From positions 62,001-126,000 of the forward strand of contig NZ_FMYO01000001.1 in NCBI RefSeq assembly GCF_900096895.1: 64,000 nucleotides of DNA. Direction: 5' to 3'. The notes beneath the pieces were generated by a model. That model saw only the letters and a program-made list of their open reading frames with translations. It searched no databases and was not told the DNA's origin. The DNA is from Acinetobacter kookii (GTDB lineage Bacteria > Pseudomonadota > Gammaproteobacteria > Pseudomonadales > Moraxellaceae). Within the stretch, counting starts at the first letter, position 1. Each line of letters begins with the position of its first letter. Below are positions 1 through 10,269 of this stretch, in pieces. The translations under genes and the position numbers were made by a program.

Positions 1-1189
1 GTTGGATTCTGTGTGCATTTAAATCGGCATCTGGAGCAGATTCACCGGCAATCCAGTCATAAATGATCTGCTTTTCAGTAGCCGTAAATACGCCAAACAT
101 TTTTCCATCTTCCTGGCTAATCAGCTTCCAGAAGCGGCTTTCTTCTGGATTTCTACCCAGCCTGATCCATTTTTTATCAATGAGTACATCAACAAATTCT
201 TCCACTGACTCGGGTGATGCAAGCCAAGAATTAATGGTTTTGTTATTAAAGGTGCATTTATCATTGTGAATGACATTACCGACCAGGGCTTTACGTTTTA
301 AAATCTTAATCACCAAAGTGTCTAGATTTAGATTCTTGATAATTTGCCTTGAGGACAAGCCTTTATCACTCAAAGCGAAACCGGCCTTCATTTTTTCTAT
401 AAAAGACCGCTTGTCATTGAATTTACTGTAAATTTTTTCAAATGCTTTAATGGATAAATTTGCATGTCCATTATCAATATTGTCGATGGTGATATGCAGA
501 TTGAAATATTTTGAATCTATACCTAATTCTTGCAGTTCATAGTTGGTGATCAGCAGATGTAACGGAAGTTGCTCATAGGCCAGATTAAAACCAATGATTT
601 CCGGAATGAACTCGGGTGGTGCATAAGCCAGCGCGAGTTGAATTGCAGCTTGATGATAATATTCATCCTCCAGATCTAGTACAAAATGTTCCAGTCCTAA
701 ATTGATAATAAGATCATTAAATAAGCACACATGGTTGGATTTGGCTAAGCCCAAACCCAGCTCTTCCAGATAAATTTGTATTAGATCTCTGAAAACTGGA
801 TCATTCCAGTAATGGGTAATGCTAAACAACCAGGAACCGTCAACTTGCTTTACAGGCGCAACTTTAATCAGAAACTCGAATGCCTGCCCCACATTTTTAA
901 AATATTCTCGCCCTGCTCCGCTATTTCTTCTTTCTAAATAGGCCTGGTATTCAGCACATTGAAGCTTATTATTCTTTAGAATCCAGTCATGGATTTTACT
1001 CACATCAGCGGGAAAATCGTTGGAATTATAATTTAGATTTTGAATTTCTTTTTTTAAAAAATATGAGGCTTTTCTTTCCTTTTCCTGAACAGAAACATCT
1101 CCATTAAGAAAAAAATTAACCATATCAAAATAATTCTGATGATTTTTATCTACTGATTCTAGCGGCTGTTTTTTTACTGCTACTGGCAT
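1..1189 (-). CDS. Iron-containing redox enzyme family protein (haem-oxygenase-like), C-terminus cut by window edge
   Basis: I translated this by hand from the ATG at 1189; it stays open to base 1, so about 396 residues are visible and the C-terminus is missing. A good ribosome site (GGAGAA) lies just upstream of the ATG. The middle of the protein has the alternating acidic and histidine residues of haem-oxygenase-like diiron proteins: an acidic helix containing EDEYYH, then FNLAYEQLP, then NLHITIDNIDNGH. The family binds two irons in a helical bundle and includes oxidases and fatty-acid decarboxylases, but the substrate cannot be told here. It is divergent from the CinA-like gene. The family call is an inference from motif spacing; other haem-oxygenase-like proteins such as TenA types are possible but less likely. 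Confidence 0.6.
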   Translation of the reverse strand, partial: MPVAVKKQPLESVDKNHQNYFDMVNFFLNGDVSVQEKERKASYFLKKEIQNLNYNSNDFPADVSKIHDWILKNNKLQCAEYQAYLERRNSGAGREYFKNVGQAFEFLIKVAPVKQVDGSWLFSITHYWNDPVFRDLIQIYLEELGLGLAKSNHVCLFNDLIINLGLEHFVLDLEDEYYHQAAIQLALAYAPPEFIPEIIGFNLAYEQLPLHLLITNYELQELGIDSKYFNLHITIDNIDNGHANLSIKAFEKIYSKFNDKRSFIEKMKAGFALSDKGLSSRQIIKNLNLDTLVIKILKRKALVGNVIHNDKCTFNNKTINSWLASPESVEEFVDVLIDKKWIRLGRNPEESRFWKLISQEDGKMFGVFTATEKQIIYDWIAGESAPDADLNAHRIQ

Positions 1190-1436
1190 TTTTATTCTCC
1201 AAGCGGTAATTAGCATATAACCTTAATCTACTTGCGATTCATGAAAAAACCCTATAATTGTTATTCATTCGTTTAATTTATGTTGATTCAATAGTAATCA
1301 AATCTGATTAATCAAAAAGTTAAAATTATAATCACGATTTAAAATGAGAAATGGTTCTCTTTTTAAAATATTTTATTGTTAATATTTTATTTATTATCTA
1401 AAATAAAAATATGATATTAAAATAAAGTGAAGAAAT

Positions 1437-1907
1437 ATGACTACTCAATGCTGTAAATTACTGGCTAAAAAAAAATTAAAAGTGACTTTCATTGAAAGTG
1501 CTTCAGCAGGTTATTTGGCTTACCGTTTTTCACTCACCCCATTTTCTGGCGAAATCTTAAATGGAGCTCTGGTATGTTATGATTTAAAAGTTAAAGAAAA
1601 AGTACTTAAGATATCTCCCAAGCTCATAAAAAAATATACTGCAGAATCTATTGAAATTACTGAAGAATTAGTAAAAAAAGCAAAGAATATATTTACCTCG
1701 GATATATATGTGGGATGTACTGGATTACTCAAACCCGGCGGTTCTGAAACTCCAGAAAAACCTGTAGGAACTTTTTTTTATTCAATTTTATACAAAAACA
1801 AAATATATAATTACCGATGTTTGTGTAAAGGAAAGAAAACAGAAAAATTAAACAAGCTTATCCAATCCATATGTAAAAGCCTCATTAAAATTATTAAAAA
1901 AATTTAA
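1437..1907 (+). CDS. CinA family protein (nicotinamide-nucleotide amidohydrolase domain)
   Basis: A 156-residue stand-alone CinA C-terminal domain, the usual length for PncC/YgaD proteins, which deamidate nicotinamide mononucleotide. Visible family signatures are FIESASAG (residues 18-25, normally ESCTGG, containing the catalytic serine), the FSGEILNGALVCYDLKVKE stretch, and GGSETPEKPVGT near residue 110. The ESCTGG loop is changed to ESASAG and the usual TGIAGP is changed to TGLLKP, so activity may be altered. Codon use is very AT-rich and lysine-heavy compared with neighbours, which hints at acquisition. It stands alone, preceded by an AT-rich 240-base gap and followed by about 200 bases before the Gln-rich gene. 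Confidence 0.8.
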   Translation: MTTQCCKLLAKKKLKVTFIESASAGYLAYRFSLTPFSGEILNGALVCYDLKVKEKVLKISPKLIKKYTAESIEITEELVKKAKNIFTSDIYVGCTGLLKPGGSETPEKPVGTFFYSILYKNKIYNYRCLCKGKKTEKLNKLIQSICKSLIKIIKKI

Positions 1908-2112
1908 ATTAATATAATTAAAATTTAAATTTGTAAATATAAGGCTTTCCAATAAACCATATATTTCATGGATATAATATATAAACGAATCATTATAATT
2001 ACATTTCAAACATTATGTAACATCCCTTTTATTTTTTAATGAAATATTCATGCTAATAATAATTATATCTGGTTAAACAGATGTTATTAAAAAATATATA
2101 TGAGGTGTAGAG

Positions 2113-2466
2113 ATGACTAATCCAAATCAACCCCAACAACAAAATGATCAGCAACGCCAACAGCAACAGCAGAACGACCAACAACGCCAACAGCAACAGC
2201 AGAATGATCAGCAACGTCAACAGCCTGGTCAGCAGCAGGGCAACATGCCACAACAGCAGCAACAAAATGATCAGCAACGCCAACAGCCTGGTCAGCAGCA
2301 ACAACCTAACCAACAGCAACAGCAAAATGACCCGCAGCGCCAACAAACTGGTCAGCAGCAAGGTAACCTGCAACAACAGCAGCAAAATGATCAGCAACGT
2401 CAGCAAACAGGTCAACAGCAAAATTTTAGACAAAATCAGAATGACCAAAACAATCAACAGCAATAA
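2113..2466 (+). CDS. Gln/Asn-rich low-complexity repeat protein
   Basis: A 117-residue protein made almost wholly of Gln, Asn, Asp, Arg, Pro and Gly in imperfect repeats of the type QQNDQQRQQ(P/T)GQQQ, with five or six units. A leucine-rich frame on the other strand is a shadow of the CAG/CAA repeats. There is no signal peptide, membrane segment or cysteine. Such sequence should be disordered and very hydrophilic, like hydrophilin-type desiccation or stress proteins; this role is an inference. A ribosome site (GAGGTGTAGAG) precedes the ATG. The next gene, 90 bases downstream on the same strand, is another small hydrophilic protein, so the two may be stress-induced together. Repeat number is likely to vary between strains. 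Confidence 0.7.
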   Translation: MTNPNQPQQQNDQQRQQQQQNDQQRQQQQQNDQQRQQPGQQQGNMPQQQQQNDQQRQQPGQQQQPNQQQQQNDPQRQQTGQQQGNLQQQQQNDQQRQQTGQQQNFRQNQNDQNNQQQ

Positions 2467-2557
2467 TGCGTTGATTGAACATTCACTTTCACATTTTAGA
2501 TTGTGAAATTGTCTTTCATTGCTTGGCTATTGATTCAAAAATGAGGAGCTACACAGA

Positions 2558-2869
2558 ATGACTGATCCCACTTTAGAAAATCAAAACCGTACGTCAAATA
2601 GTGAATCTGATCGGTATTGGCGTGAAAATTATACCAGTCGACCTTATTATCAAGATTTACAGCGTGATATTCCCGATATTGATTATGACAAGGATTTATC
2701 CTCTGCTTATGAATTTGGAAAACATTCACGTTCTGAATACGGCGAAAATGCCCGTTTTGAAGACTCGGAAAATGATCTTCAAAGTAAATGGGAGCAGTTT
2801 AAAGCGAACTCTCGCTTAAAGTGGCAACAAGCGAAACATGCCGTAAAAGATGCATGGGACAGAATGTAA
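2558..2869 (+). CDS. Small acidic hydrophilic protein, stress-type
   Basis: A 103-residue protein with an aromatic-rich, charged first half (motifs DRYWRENYTSRPYYQD and DIDYDKDLSSAYEFGKH) and a C-terminal amphipathic helix resembling CsbD-type stress proteins (SKWEQFKANSRLKWQQAKHA, then VKDAWDRM). It has no cysteine, signal peptide or membrane segment. A strong ribosome site (GAGGAG) sits upstream of the ATG and a hairpin terminator follows the stop. I recognise the type from Acinetobacter but know no tested function. Likely co-regulated with the Gln-rich gene just upstream. Confidence 0.75.
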   Translation: MTDPTLENQNRTSNSESDRYWRENYTSRPYYQDLQRDIPDIDYDKDLSSAYEFGKHSRSEYGENARFEDSENDLQSKWEQFKANSRLKWQQAKHAVKDAWDRM

Positions 2870-2904
2870 AGGAATGAAAAAATTTCCATTTAAATTCTAC
2901 TCGT

Positions 2905-2931
2905 TAAAAAAGCACCCTTGGGTGCTTTTTT
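2905..2931. terminator. Bidirectional terminator
   Basis: Stem GCACCC/GGGTGC with loop TT, flanked by six A on the left and six T on the right, so it can stop transcripts from both sides. It ends the stress-type gene from the left and the microprotein gene from the right. Confidence 0.85.
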
Positions 2932-2948
2932 GTGCAATACTTTTCTGA

Positions 2949-3035
2949 TTAATTAAACATTTGCCCAAATGCATAGATTACAAACATCAGCATCAGTGCA
3001 GATGATGAAGTTACAAGGAGTTCTATTGTTTTCAT
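2949..3035 (-). CDS. 28-residue hydrophobic microprotein, copy 1 (chromosomal)
   Basis: ATG at 3035, stop TAA at 2951-2949, 28 codons. The peptide starts MKTIELLVTS, continues SSALMLMFVIYAF and ends GQMFN: one predicted membrane helix with a short polar tail. It is a clear paralogue of the peptide at 38190-38279 in the prophage (shared LVTS-x-SALMLM-x-VI-x2-FGQMFN, about 19 of 28 residues identical). It has its own promoter (TTGTCT, 17 bases, TATAAA at 3097-3069) and a terminator at 2931-2905, so it is an independent unit. No clear strong ribosome site is seen, only AAGGAAG 16 bases up and a GAGAGTGGG stretch. Function unknown; possibilities are a small regulator of a membrane complex or a type I toxin. 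Confidence 0.7.
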   Translation of the reverse strand: MKTIELLVTSSSALMLMFVIYAFGQMFN

Positions 3036-3068
3036 AACCCACTCTCACTTCCTTATCGTGGAACACTC

Positions 3069-3097
3069 TTTATACACTGAGATTTTTTGTCAGACAA
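3069..3097 (-). promoter_or_regulatory. Sigma-70-type promoter of the chromosomal microprotein
   Basis: On the minus strand TTGTCT (3097-3092) and TATAAA (3074-3069) are exactly 17 bases apart, about 34 bases before the ATG at 3035. The prophage paralogue has the same layout with an identical TATAAA box. Confidence 0.6.
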
Positions 3098-3503
3098 TAA
3101 CAATTATTGACATAAATGTATCAAAAAATACTAAAAATATAAATATCACATTTTAAAATCTACACTTTCTCTCATCACAAATACAAAAATTCATTGCAAA
3201 ATATGTCGCTTGTTTTTATAGCAGTTTATTTATTTAATATATTTTTATTTTTCAATTACTTAAAATTCAATAATTTAACTTTTTCAACTTTTTTACTTAG
3301 CTTCGAATATTCAGATCCCCCTATATAATTGAACTTTCCTGTTAATTTTTGCGACTCATTTTTAGGGGTTTTAGAATCGGATTTAATTTTTTTTACAACT
3401 TGTAGACTTTCGATCTTCTTCACTTACTGCTGCCTAGTGGTCCATCGAGCAAACATTTCCCGATTTGTTCAGCAGGCAAGCTCAAGTAAAATTTTCAGGC
3501 ATT
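3098..3503. other. Non-coding stretch, no gene seen
   Basis: AT-rich intergenic DNA with no convincing reading frame on either strand and no RNA that I recognise. A more GC-balanced part at about 3425-3490 could be an RNA leader or gene remnant, but I see no promoter or terminator that supports this. Confidence 0.4.
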
Positions 3504-3529
3504 AAAAAACCGCCTTGAAGACGGTTTTT
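3504..3529. terminator. Terminator of the 78-residue gene
   Basis: Hairpin AACCG/CGGTT extended by a few inner pairs, with A and T runs on both sides. It lies just beyond the stop of the minus-strand gene at 3545-3781. Confidence 0.7.
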
Positions 3530-3544
3530 GTATTGTTCTCACCC

Positions 3545-3781
3545 TTACACCGCATTTACATGCGCATTAAGCCGGAACATTTCATTTACGCCCGTATAGA
3601 AACTGCGGCCATCAAGATTCAACTCAATTTCAATACCGGATTCAAGCAAGACTTTTTTGCCTACTTCAACCCATTTAAAGCCATCACGGGTATTTTGCAT
3701 TTTTTTCAAAGGAATCAGCGATACAACAATTTCACGGCCATTTACAGATTTTGCAACTAAATTTTCAGTTTTATTCAACAT
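3545..3781 (-). CDS. Hypothetical protein, 78 residues
   Basis: Starts MLNKTENLVAKSVNGREIVV and ends RSFYTGVNEMFRLNAHVNAV. It appears to be a small soluble alternating-strand protein with no cysteine, signal or membrane helix. The ATG at 3781 has only a weak upstream ribosome site; a terminator directly follows the stop, supporting a real monocistronic gene. I do not recognise the family. Confidence 0.5.
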   Translation of the reverse strand: MLNKTENLVAKSVNGREIVVSLIPLKKMQNTRDGFKWVEVGKKVLLESGIEIELNLDGRSFYTGVNEMFRLNAHVNAV

Positions 3782-4048
3782 TTACACCAATTTTTTAATA
3801 CAGATAGAAAAGCCACCATTGGCATTTCAAAATAACAACCTTAACTTGGGATCACTCAAATGAGCGGAGATTTCTCGTTTACTAATTTTGAACGAGAACA
3901 TTTTCATGTCAGTTTTATTGTTGAAATTATTATAACAGAAATATTGATTTAAGATACATCAGTATATCAGCGTTATGAATTAAAATTGTATTTAAATATT
4001 TCAGTTTTTAAGCCCTCCCTTTCCTTAGAAACCGAGAAATACAGGAAA

Positions 4049-5137
4049 TTACTGATATACCCTTAAATAGTCTGCAATCAAACGTGATGCCCAAGATTCC
4101 GGTTGTTTAAAACCTTCGTAAAAAATACAGTGGCTACCTTTTTTAGTGGTCACGACGACAATATTCGGCATCTTCTGAAGGGTTTCCTTATAAGGTTCCA
4201 GATTCCGGATATGACACACAGGATCATCTTCCGCATTTAAAATCATCAATGGAATTTTGACATTTTCGAATACATGAATCGGATTGGTGGCCTGATTATA
4301 GTCTTCAAAACTGCTATAGCCTGCCAGTTCAAAATAATGAGATTGAAACTCTAATAAATTCCTGGAAGCCAGCACTTTGGGCAAGGAAGCGGTTTGTTGC
4401 CATGTTTCGCTATAAGGATGAATAAAGGATTCAAATAGTTTTTTCGTCATCACTTTACTATAGAAAGGATGCACATTTTGAAAACCCAGTTCAGTATCAT
4501 AACCGGGACACAATGCAAATGCTGCCTTGAACGGTGTTTGCTCGCCTTGTTCTCCTAAATAGCGGACCAATAATCCGGTGCCCGCAGATGAGCCAACCGC
4601 ATACAGGGTGGAATCTGGAAATTTGCTTTGAATATACTGAATCTGTTCACGCAAATCATCAGTCGAACCGAACATGGAAATTTTGGGAACAGGCAGCGGT
4701 AAATTGGCATGGCCACGGCGCAAACATAAGGCTACACGCCATCCGGTATGTCGATGCAAGTCACGGACCAGTTCGGCCATACTTTCCGGTGTACCCGTCA
4801 AGGTAGGCATCAACACAATGGTTGGCGTATCTGCAGCAACATGAAGCCCATACCAGGCAATGGCGGTAACTCCACCATCAGACATCTTGAGATGTTCGAT
4901 CACATCATACTGGAGTTGCACCGCTTTTTTTTTGATTAAGTCAAAATAGATCAGATGCAGATGTGTATTGGACAACCACGGCGTTGGACGGTATTTCTGT
5001 TTGAGTTGGGGCAAAATTTCAAGCATCTGCCCTGCTTCACCTTGTGGATCATAGTACAGGGTAGGTAATTCAGCCCCTGTCACCTGATCGACAATTTCTT
5101 GCACCAACTGACTGATTTTATTGAGCACAAACTTCAT
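4049..5137 (-). CDS. Alpha/beta hydrolase, YheT/ABHD1-3-like
   Basis: A 362-residue protein with the alpha/beta hydrolase core. The nucleophile elbow is G182-S183-S184-A185-G186 (nucleophile S184), the acid is in LNAEDDPVCH and the histidine in KKGSHCIFYEG. The sequence PTLTGTPESM near residue 111 forms the oxyanion loop, and LRRGHANLPLP matches the R-G-h segment of the YheT/AB_hydrolase_4 group, which acts on lipids or esters. There is no signal peptide. It is followed downstream by 266 bases without a gene and lies about 80 bases after the NTF2-like gene on the same strand. The real substrate is unknown. Confidence 0.8.
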   Translation of the reverse strand: MKFVLNKISQLVQEIVDQVTGAELPTLYYDPQGEAGQMLEILPQLKQKYRPTPWLSNTHLHLIYFDLIKKKAVQLQYDVIEHLKMSDGGVTAIAWYGLHVAADTPTIVLMPTLTGTPESMAELVRDLHRHTGWRVALCLRRGHANLPLPVPKISMFGSTDDLREQIQYIQSKFPDSTLYAVGSSAGTGLLVRYLGEQGEQTPFKAAFALCPGYDTELGFQNVHPFYSKVMTKKLFESFIHPYSETWQQTASLPKVLASRNLLEFQSHYFELAGYSSFEDYNQATNPIHVFENVKIPLMILNAEDDPVCHIRNLEPYKETLQKMPNIVVVTTKKGSHCIFYEGFKQPESWASRLIADYLRVYQ

Positions 5138-5220
5138 ATTCGGTTTACCTCAAAAATGATGTAACGCAAAATACTTAGTACATGTCACTCCATTAACAGC
5201 ATATATCTTTACTATACTCT

Positions 5221-5631
5221 TTATACTTTTGGTATAAAAGCAGCCATACGTTTTCCCATCTGTGCCGCCAATGCTTCCAGTCCACTCTTCGGACGCAGCA
5301 TCACTTCAAAATCAATGATTTGACCTTGTTCATTCAACTGAATCATGTCAATGCCTTTGAGTTTTTTCTCACCGACATTGGCAGAAAACTCCAGTACCAC
5401 ATTCATGCCATCTTCGGTATAGAATTCGCGATGGTACGTAAAGTTTTCAAAGATCTGAATGACATTACTCAGAATAAAAAACACCACCTGTTTACCCGGA
5501 TAAGGTTGATAGGCGACTGGTGAACGAAACACCACATCTTCAGCCAGTAATTCATTTAAAATCGACATGTCACGTGTTTGCAGCATGGTGTGCCAACGTT
5601 TAATGGCCTGTTTTGTTGTTTCAATGGTCAT
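5221..5631 (-). CDS. NTF2-like (SnoaL-type) protein
   Basis: A 136-residue protein with the cone-shaped NTF2 fold pattern: an N-terminal helix (TTKQAIKRWHTMLQTRDMS), LNELLAEDVVFRSP, then strands such as NVVLEFSANVGEKKLKGIDM and GQIIDFEVMLRPKSGLEALA. Proteins of this type are small isomerases, hydrolases or ligand binders; nothing here fixes a substrate. Starts at ATG 5631, preceded by AGGAAGCC. It is a likely partner of the hydrolase downstream. Confidence 0.75.
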   Translation of the reverse strand: MTIETTKQAIKRWHTMLQTRDMSILNELLAEDVVFRSPVAYQPYPGKQVVFFILSNVIQIFENFTYHREFYTEDGMNVVLEFSANVGEKKLKGIDMIQLNEQGQIIDFEVMLRPKSGLEALAAQMGKRMAAFIPKV

Positions 5632-5766
5632 TTAGGCTTCCTTTTTTGTTGTGTATTTAAAAAAACTCCTCCCTGAGCAAGTTTTAAAGCATTGCCTTAA
5701 AACGAAGCGCAAGGAAGATTGGGAAGGATTAATTTTTAGCATTCATTGATAAGAATCCCTCTAAAT

Positions 5767-5785
5767 CCCCCTTTTATAAAGGGGG
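5767..5785. repeat. Short intergenic palindrome CCCCCTTT-TAT-AAAGGGGG
   Basis: An 8-bp perfect stem with a 3-base loop between fadH and the NTF2-like gene. Elements of this CCCCCTTT/AAAGGGGG type are common between Acinetobacter genes (from general knowledge). It can also act as a terminator for fadH on the minus strand. Confidence 0.6.
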
Positions 5786-5801
5786 ACTTCATTGAAAGAA
5801 A

Positions 5802-7943
<2,142 letters not shown>

Positions 7944-7961
7944 TTATTGACTGAGCCGTTT

Positions 7962-8507
7962 ATGTCCTTAGCCCATGTTTTATTGACCAGCCTGATTGAA
8001 AAACCCAGTACCGGTATTGATTTGGCTCGTCGCTTTGACCGCTCCATGGGATTTTTCTGGAATGCGACCCATCAGCAGATTTACCGTGAACTCAGCGCCA
8101 TGCAACAAAAGAACTGGATTTCTACGCTTGAAGATCACAGCTCCAATACCCGCAAAAAGACCTATCAGGTTGAAGCATTGGGGCGCGCCGAACTGGCCGA
8201 CTGGATGCTCAAACAAAGTCCACCTGCACAATTGCGTGACGATTTAATGGTGCGTTTGCGTGCCGAAGCTCAACTCGGTGGCAATACGGTGTTGCCTGAA
8301 CTGGAAAGGCACCTGATCTTGCATCAACAAAATTTGAAAATCTATCAAACGATCTTTGCCAAAGATTTTGCCCATGCACAGGATCAGGACCGGACCCTGT
8401 TTATTCATAAAATGATTCTGCAACTGGGCATTGACCTGGAAATGGGCTGGATCAAGTGGTTAGAGACCATGATTCCACAGTTAAAAGCATTTGAACATAA
8501 GAACTAA
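7962..8507 (+). CDS. PadR family transcriptional regulator
   Basis: A 181-residue regulator from ATG 7962; the upstream TTG at 7947 has no better ribosome site. The N-terminal winged helix shows LTSLIEKPSTGIDLARRF and FWNATHQQIYRELSAM, typical of PadR. The C-terminal helices (about 95-181) would form the dimer. It is divergent from fadH across two palindromes and followed 14 bases later by a hydrolase and then a sirtuin on the same strand. Inferred role: repressor of fadH and its own operon, responding to an acyl or aromatic ligand. Confidence 0.85.
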   Translation: MSLAHVLLTSLIEKPSTGIDLARRFDRSMGFFWNATHQQIYRELSAMQQKNWISTLEDHSSNTRKKTYQVEALGRAELADWMLKQSPPAQLRDDLMVRLRAEAQLGGNTVLPELERHLILHQQNLKIYQTIFAKDFAHAQDQDRTLFIHKMILQLGIDLEMGWIKWLETMIPQLKAFEHKN

Positions 8508-8521
8508 AAAAGGACACACAC

Positions 8522-9442
8522 ATGCCACATTACCTGATGCCTGATAATGAACAACTTTTTGTTCGCGAGTTTGGACAAGGACAACCGGTCTTGGTCCTGT
8601 CAGGTCTGGGGATGCAAAGCTGGCAATGGCTTCCGTTTCTTTACCGGCATGCTAAAACGCATCGCTTTATTATTCCGGACTGGCGCGGTTTTGGGGCTTC
8701 ACAAGGGTGTGCCATTCCCGAACTGGATGCGATTTCCAGTCACTGGCGTGATATTGACAGCCTGATTGAACAGCTTCGGTTAAACGATATTGTAGTGATC
8801 GCCTATTCCATGGGTGCAACCACGGCCATGCATGGCATGCAATATGGCAACTTTTCCGAACAGATTGCAGCCTATTTACATATTGACCAGACCCCTAAAA
8901 TTTCGGTAGATGATAGCTGGGATTATGGTTTATTTGGTCCACAGCATCAGCTGTTTATATCTATTCTGACCGAGCTGTCGCAGTTGCTGGCTCAGCATCA
9001 ACACATTCAATATATAAAAGACCTGAATAGCCAAGCCCGCGGACAGCTTGCCAAGCTCTGGTTAGAGTTTATTGGCCTGCAAAATAGCAATAGATACAGT
9101 TTAAAAGCCTTTGAATGGGTACTCAACCAGTCGCGATTGCAAAGCTTATTACTGCCCTCTCACCGGGTCGACTATATGGCCTGGTATATCAACAACTATC
9201 TTTACCATCAGGAAGATTACCGCGAAGCCCTGCAAAAGCTGCAATGTCCGGTAACTTTTCTCAGTGGCACGCAATCCAGGCTTTATCCGGTGAAAGGTCA
9301 AACCTTGATTGCAGAAAGTATTACCCATGCCAAACAAGTCCGTTTTGAGAAATCTGGACATACCCCCTTGCTTAGCGAACCGCTAAAGTTTGCGCGAGAA
9401 ATTAGCGCATTCTTGAAAGCCAATGCAGCTCATCAACCTTAA
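8522..9442 (+). CDS. Alpha/beta hydrolase
   Basis: A 306-residue hydrolase with LSGLGMQSWQWLPFL as the oxyanion loop, IIPDWRGFGAS, the nucleophile elbow AYSMGA (S96; the first glycine of GxSxG is replaced by alanine) and a catalytic histidine in EKSGHTPLLSEP. The segment where the acid is expected reads LSGTQSRLYP, without an aspartate, so the acid is probably elsewhere or it is a divergent enzyme. Ribosome site AAAGGACAC before ATG. It lies in a likely operon padR-hydrolase-sirtuin with short gaps. Confidence 0.8.
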   Translation: MPHYLMPDNEQLFVREFGQGQPVLVLSGLGMQSWQWLPFLYRHAKTHRFIIPDWRGFGASQGCAIPELDAISSHWRDIDSLIEQLRLNDIVVIAYSMGATTAMHGMQYGNFSEQIAAYLHIDQTPKISVDDSWDYGLFGPQHQLFISILTELSQLLAQHQHIQYIKDLNSQARGQLAKLWLEFIGLQNSNRYSLKAFEWVLNQSRLQSLLLPSHRVDYMAWYINNYLYHQEDYREALQKLQCPVTFLSGTQSRLYPVKGQTLIAESITHAKQVRFEKSGHTPLLSEPLKFAREISAFLKANAAHQP

Positions 9443-9468
9443 ACTGCTGAATCAAGTCAGGAGCCAAA

Positions 9469-10173
9469 ATGAAAAAACTGGTGGTCTTTTCCGGTGCTGG
9501 CATGAGTGCCGAAAGTGGCATCAACACTTTTCGGGACAGTGATGGCTTATGGGAGCAGTACCGAATCGAAGACGTCGCCACACCTGAAGCCTGGAAACGT
9601 GATCCGGAACTGGTCCAGCGTTTCTATAACCAACGGCGCAAACATATTCTCTCTGCCAAGCCCAATGCCGCCCATCTACTGATTGCCGAACTTGAAGAGT
9701 TTTTTGATGTGCATGTCATTACCCAAAACATTGACGACCTGCATGAACGCGCTGGAAGCAGCCAGGTCATTCATCTGCATGGCAATATTCGGCTGGCGAA
9801 AAGCTCCGGTCCAAACGCTGAGTACAGCACTGAATTCTATCCGGTCGAAGGCTCTGAGCAGGATTTGAGTAAACACTTCTGCAAGGATGGCTATCCTTTA
9901 CGTCCACATGTGGTCTGGTTTGGCGAGGCTGTGCCTGCTTATGCCGATGCACAAGACTGCGTACAGGATGCGGATATTTTTATCGTGATTGGCACCAGCC
10001 TGCAGGTTTATCCCGTGGCAGGTTTAATTCATGAAATTCCAGCGCATTGTAGCGCTTACTATATTGACCCCAAGGCGGACCAGCAACAGCTCCCACCACA
10101 ATTTCAGAAAATTGTGATGACCGCTACTCAAGGCATGCAACATCTAAAAGAATGGTTAGAACAACAGCACTAA
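9469..10173 (+). CDS. Sirtuin, NAD-dependent protein deacylase, zinc-less class
   Basis: A 234-residue sirtuin: FSGAGMSAESGINTFRDSDG (NAD loop), TQNIDDLHERAG, HLHG (catalytic His in VIHLHGN), RPHVVWFGEAVP, IGTSLQVYPVAG. The family normally removes acyl groups from lysines. The four zinc cysteines are absent; only one cysteine remains just before the RPHVVWFGE motif. F-Y-N-Q-R-R near residue 70 gives the Y-x2-R pair that in SIRT5/CobB binds acidic acyl groups, so desuccinylase-type activity is predicted. It starts 26 bases after the hydrolase with AGGAGCC before the ATG. Position beside fadH suggests a link to acyl-CoA metabolism (inference). Confidence 0.88.
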   Translation: MKKLVVFSGAGMSAESGINTFRDSDGLWEQYRIEDVATPEAWKRDPELVQRFYNQRRKHILSAKPNAAHLLIAELEEFFDVHVITQNIDDLHERAGSSQVIHLHGNIRLAKSSGPNAEYSTEFYPVEGSEQDLSKHFCKDGYPLRPHVVWFGEAVPAYADAQDCVQDADIFIVIGTSLQVYPVAGLIHEIPAHCSAYYIDPKADQQQLPPQFQKIVMTATQGMQHLKEWLEQQH

Positions 10174-10217
10174 ACTATTCTGTTCAATATCAAAACGACA
10201 CAGCAGCGATTGACATA

Positions 10218-10254
10218 ATGCAACAATAAATTTTTAATCTGCTTATTGTTGCAT
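10218..10254. promoter_or_regulatory. Inverted repeat ATGCAACAATAA / TTATTGTTGCAT in front of the LysR gene
   Basis: A perfect 12-bp inverted repeat with a 13-base spacer, ending 15 bases before the LysR start. The outer half site ATGCAACA equals that of the PadR palindromes at 7870-7928, so the same regulator may bind. Alternatively it is the LysR protein's own site, although it lacks the usual T-N11-A shape. Confidence 0.5.
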
Positions 10255-10269
10255 AAATGGAATTCTTAA

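Noticed and set aside
2053..2463. Leucine-rich 136-residue frame on the minus strand
   Set aside because: It is the complement of CAG/CAA repeats of the Gln-rich gene; no ribosome site and unnatural Leu content.
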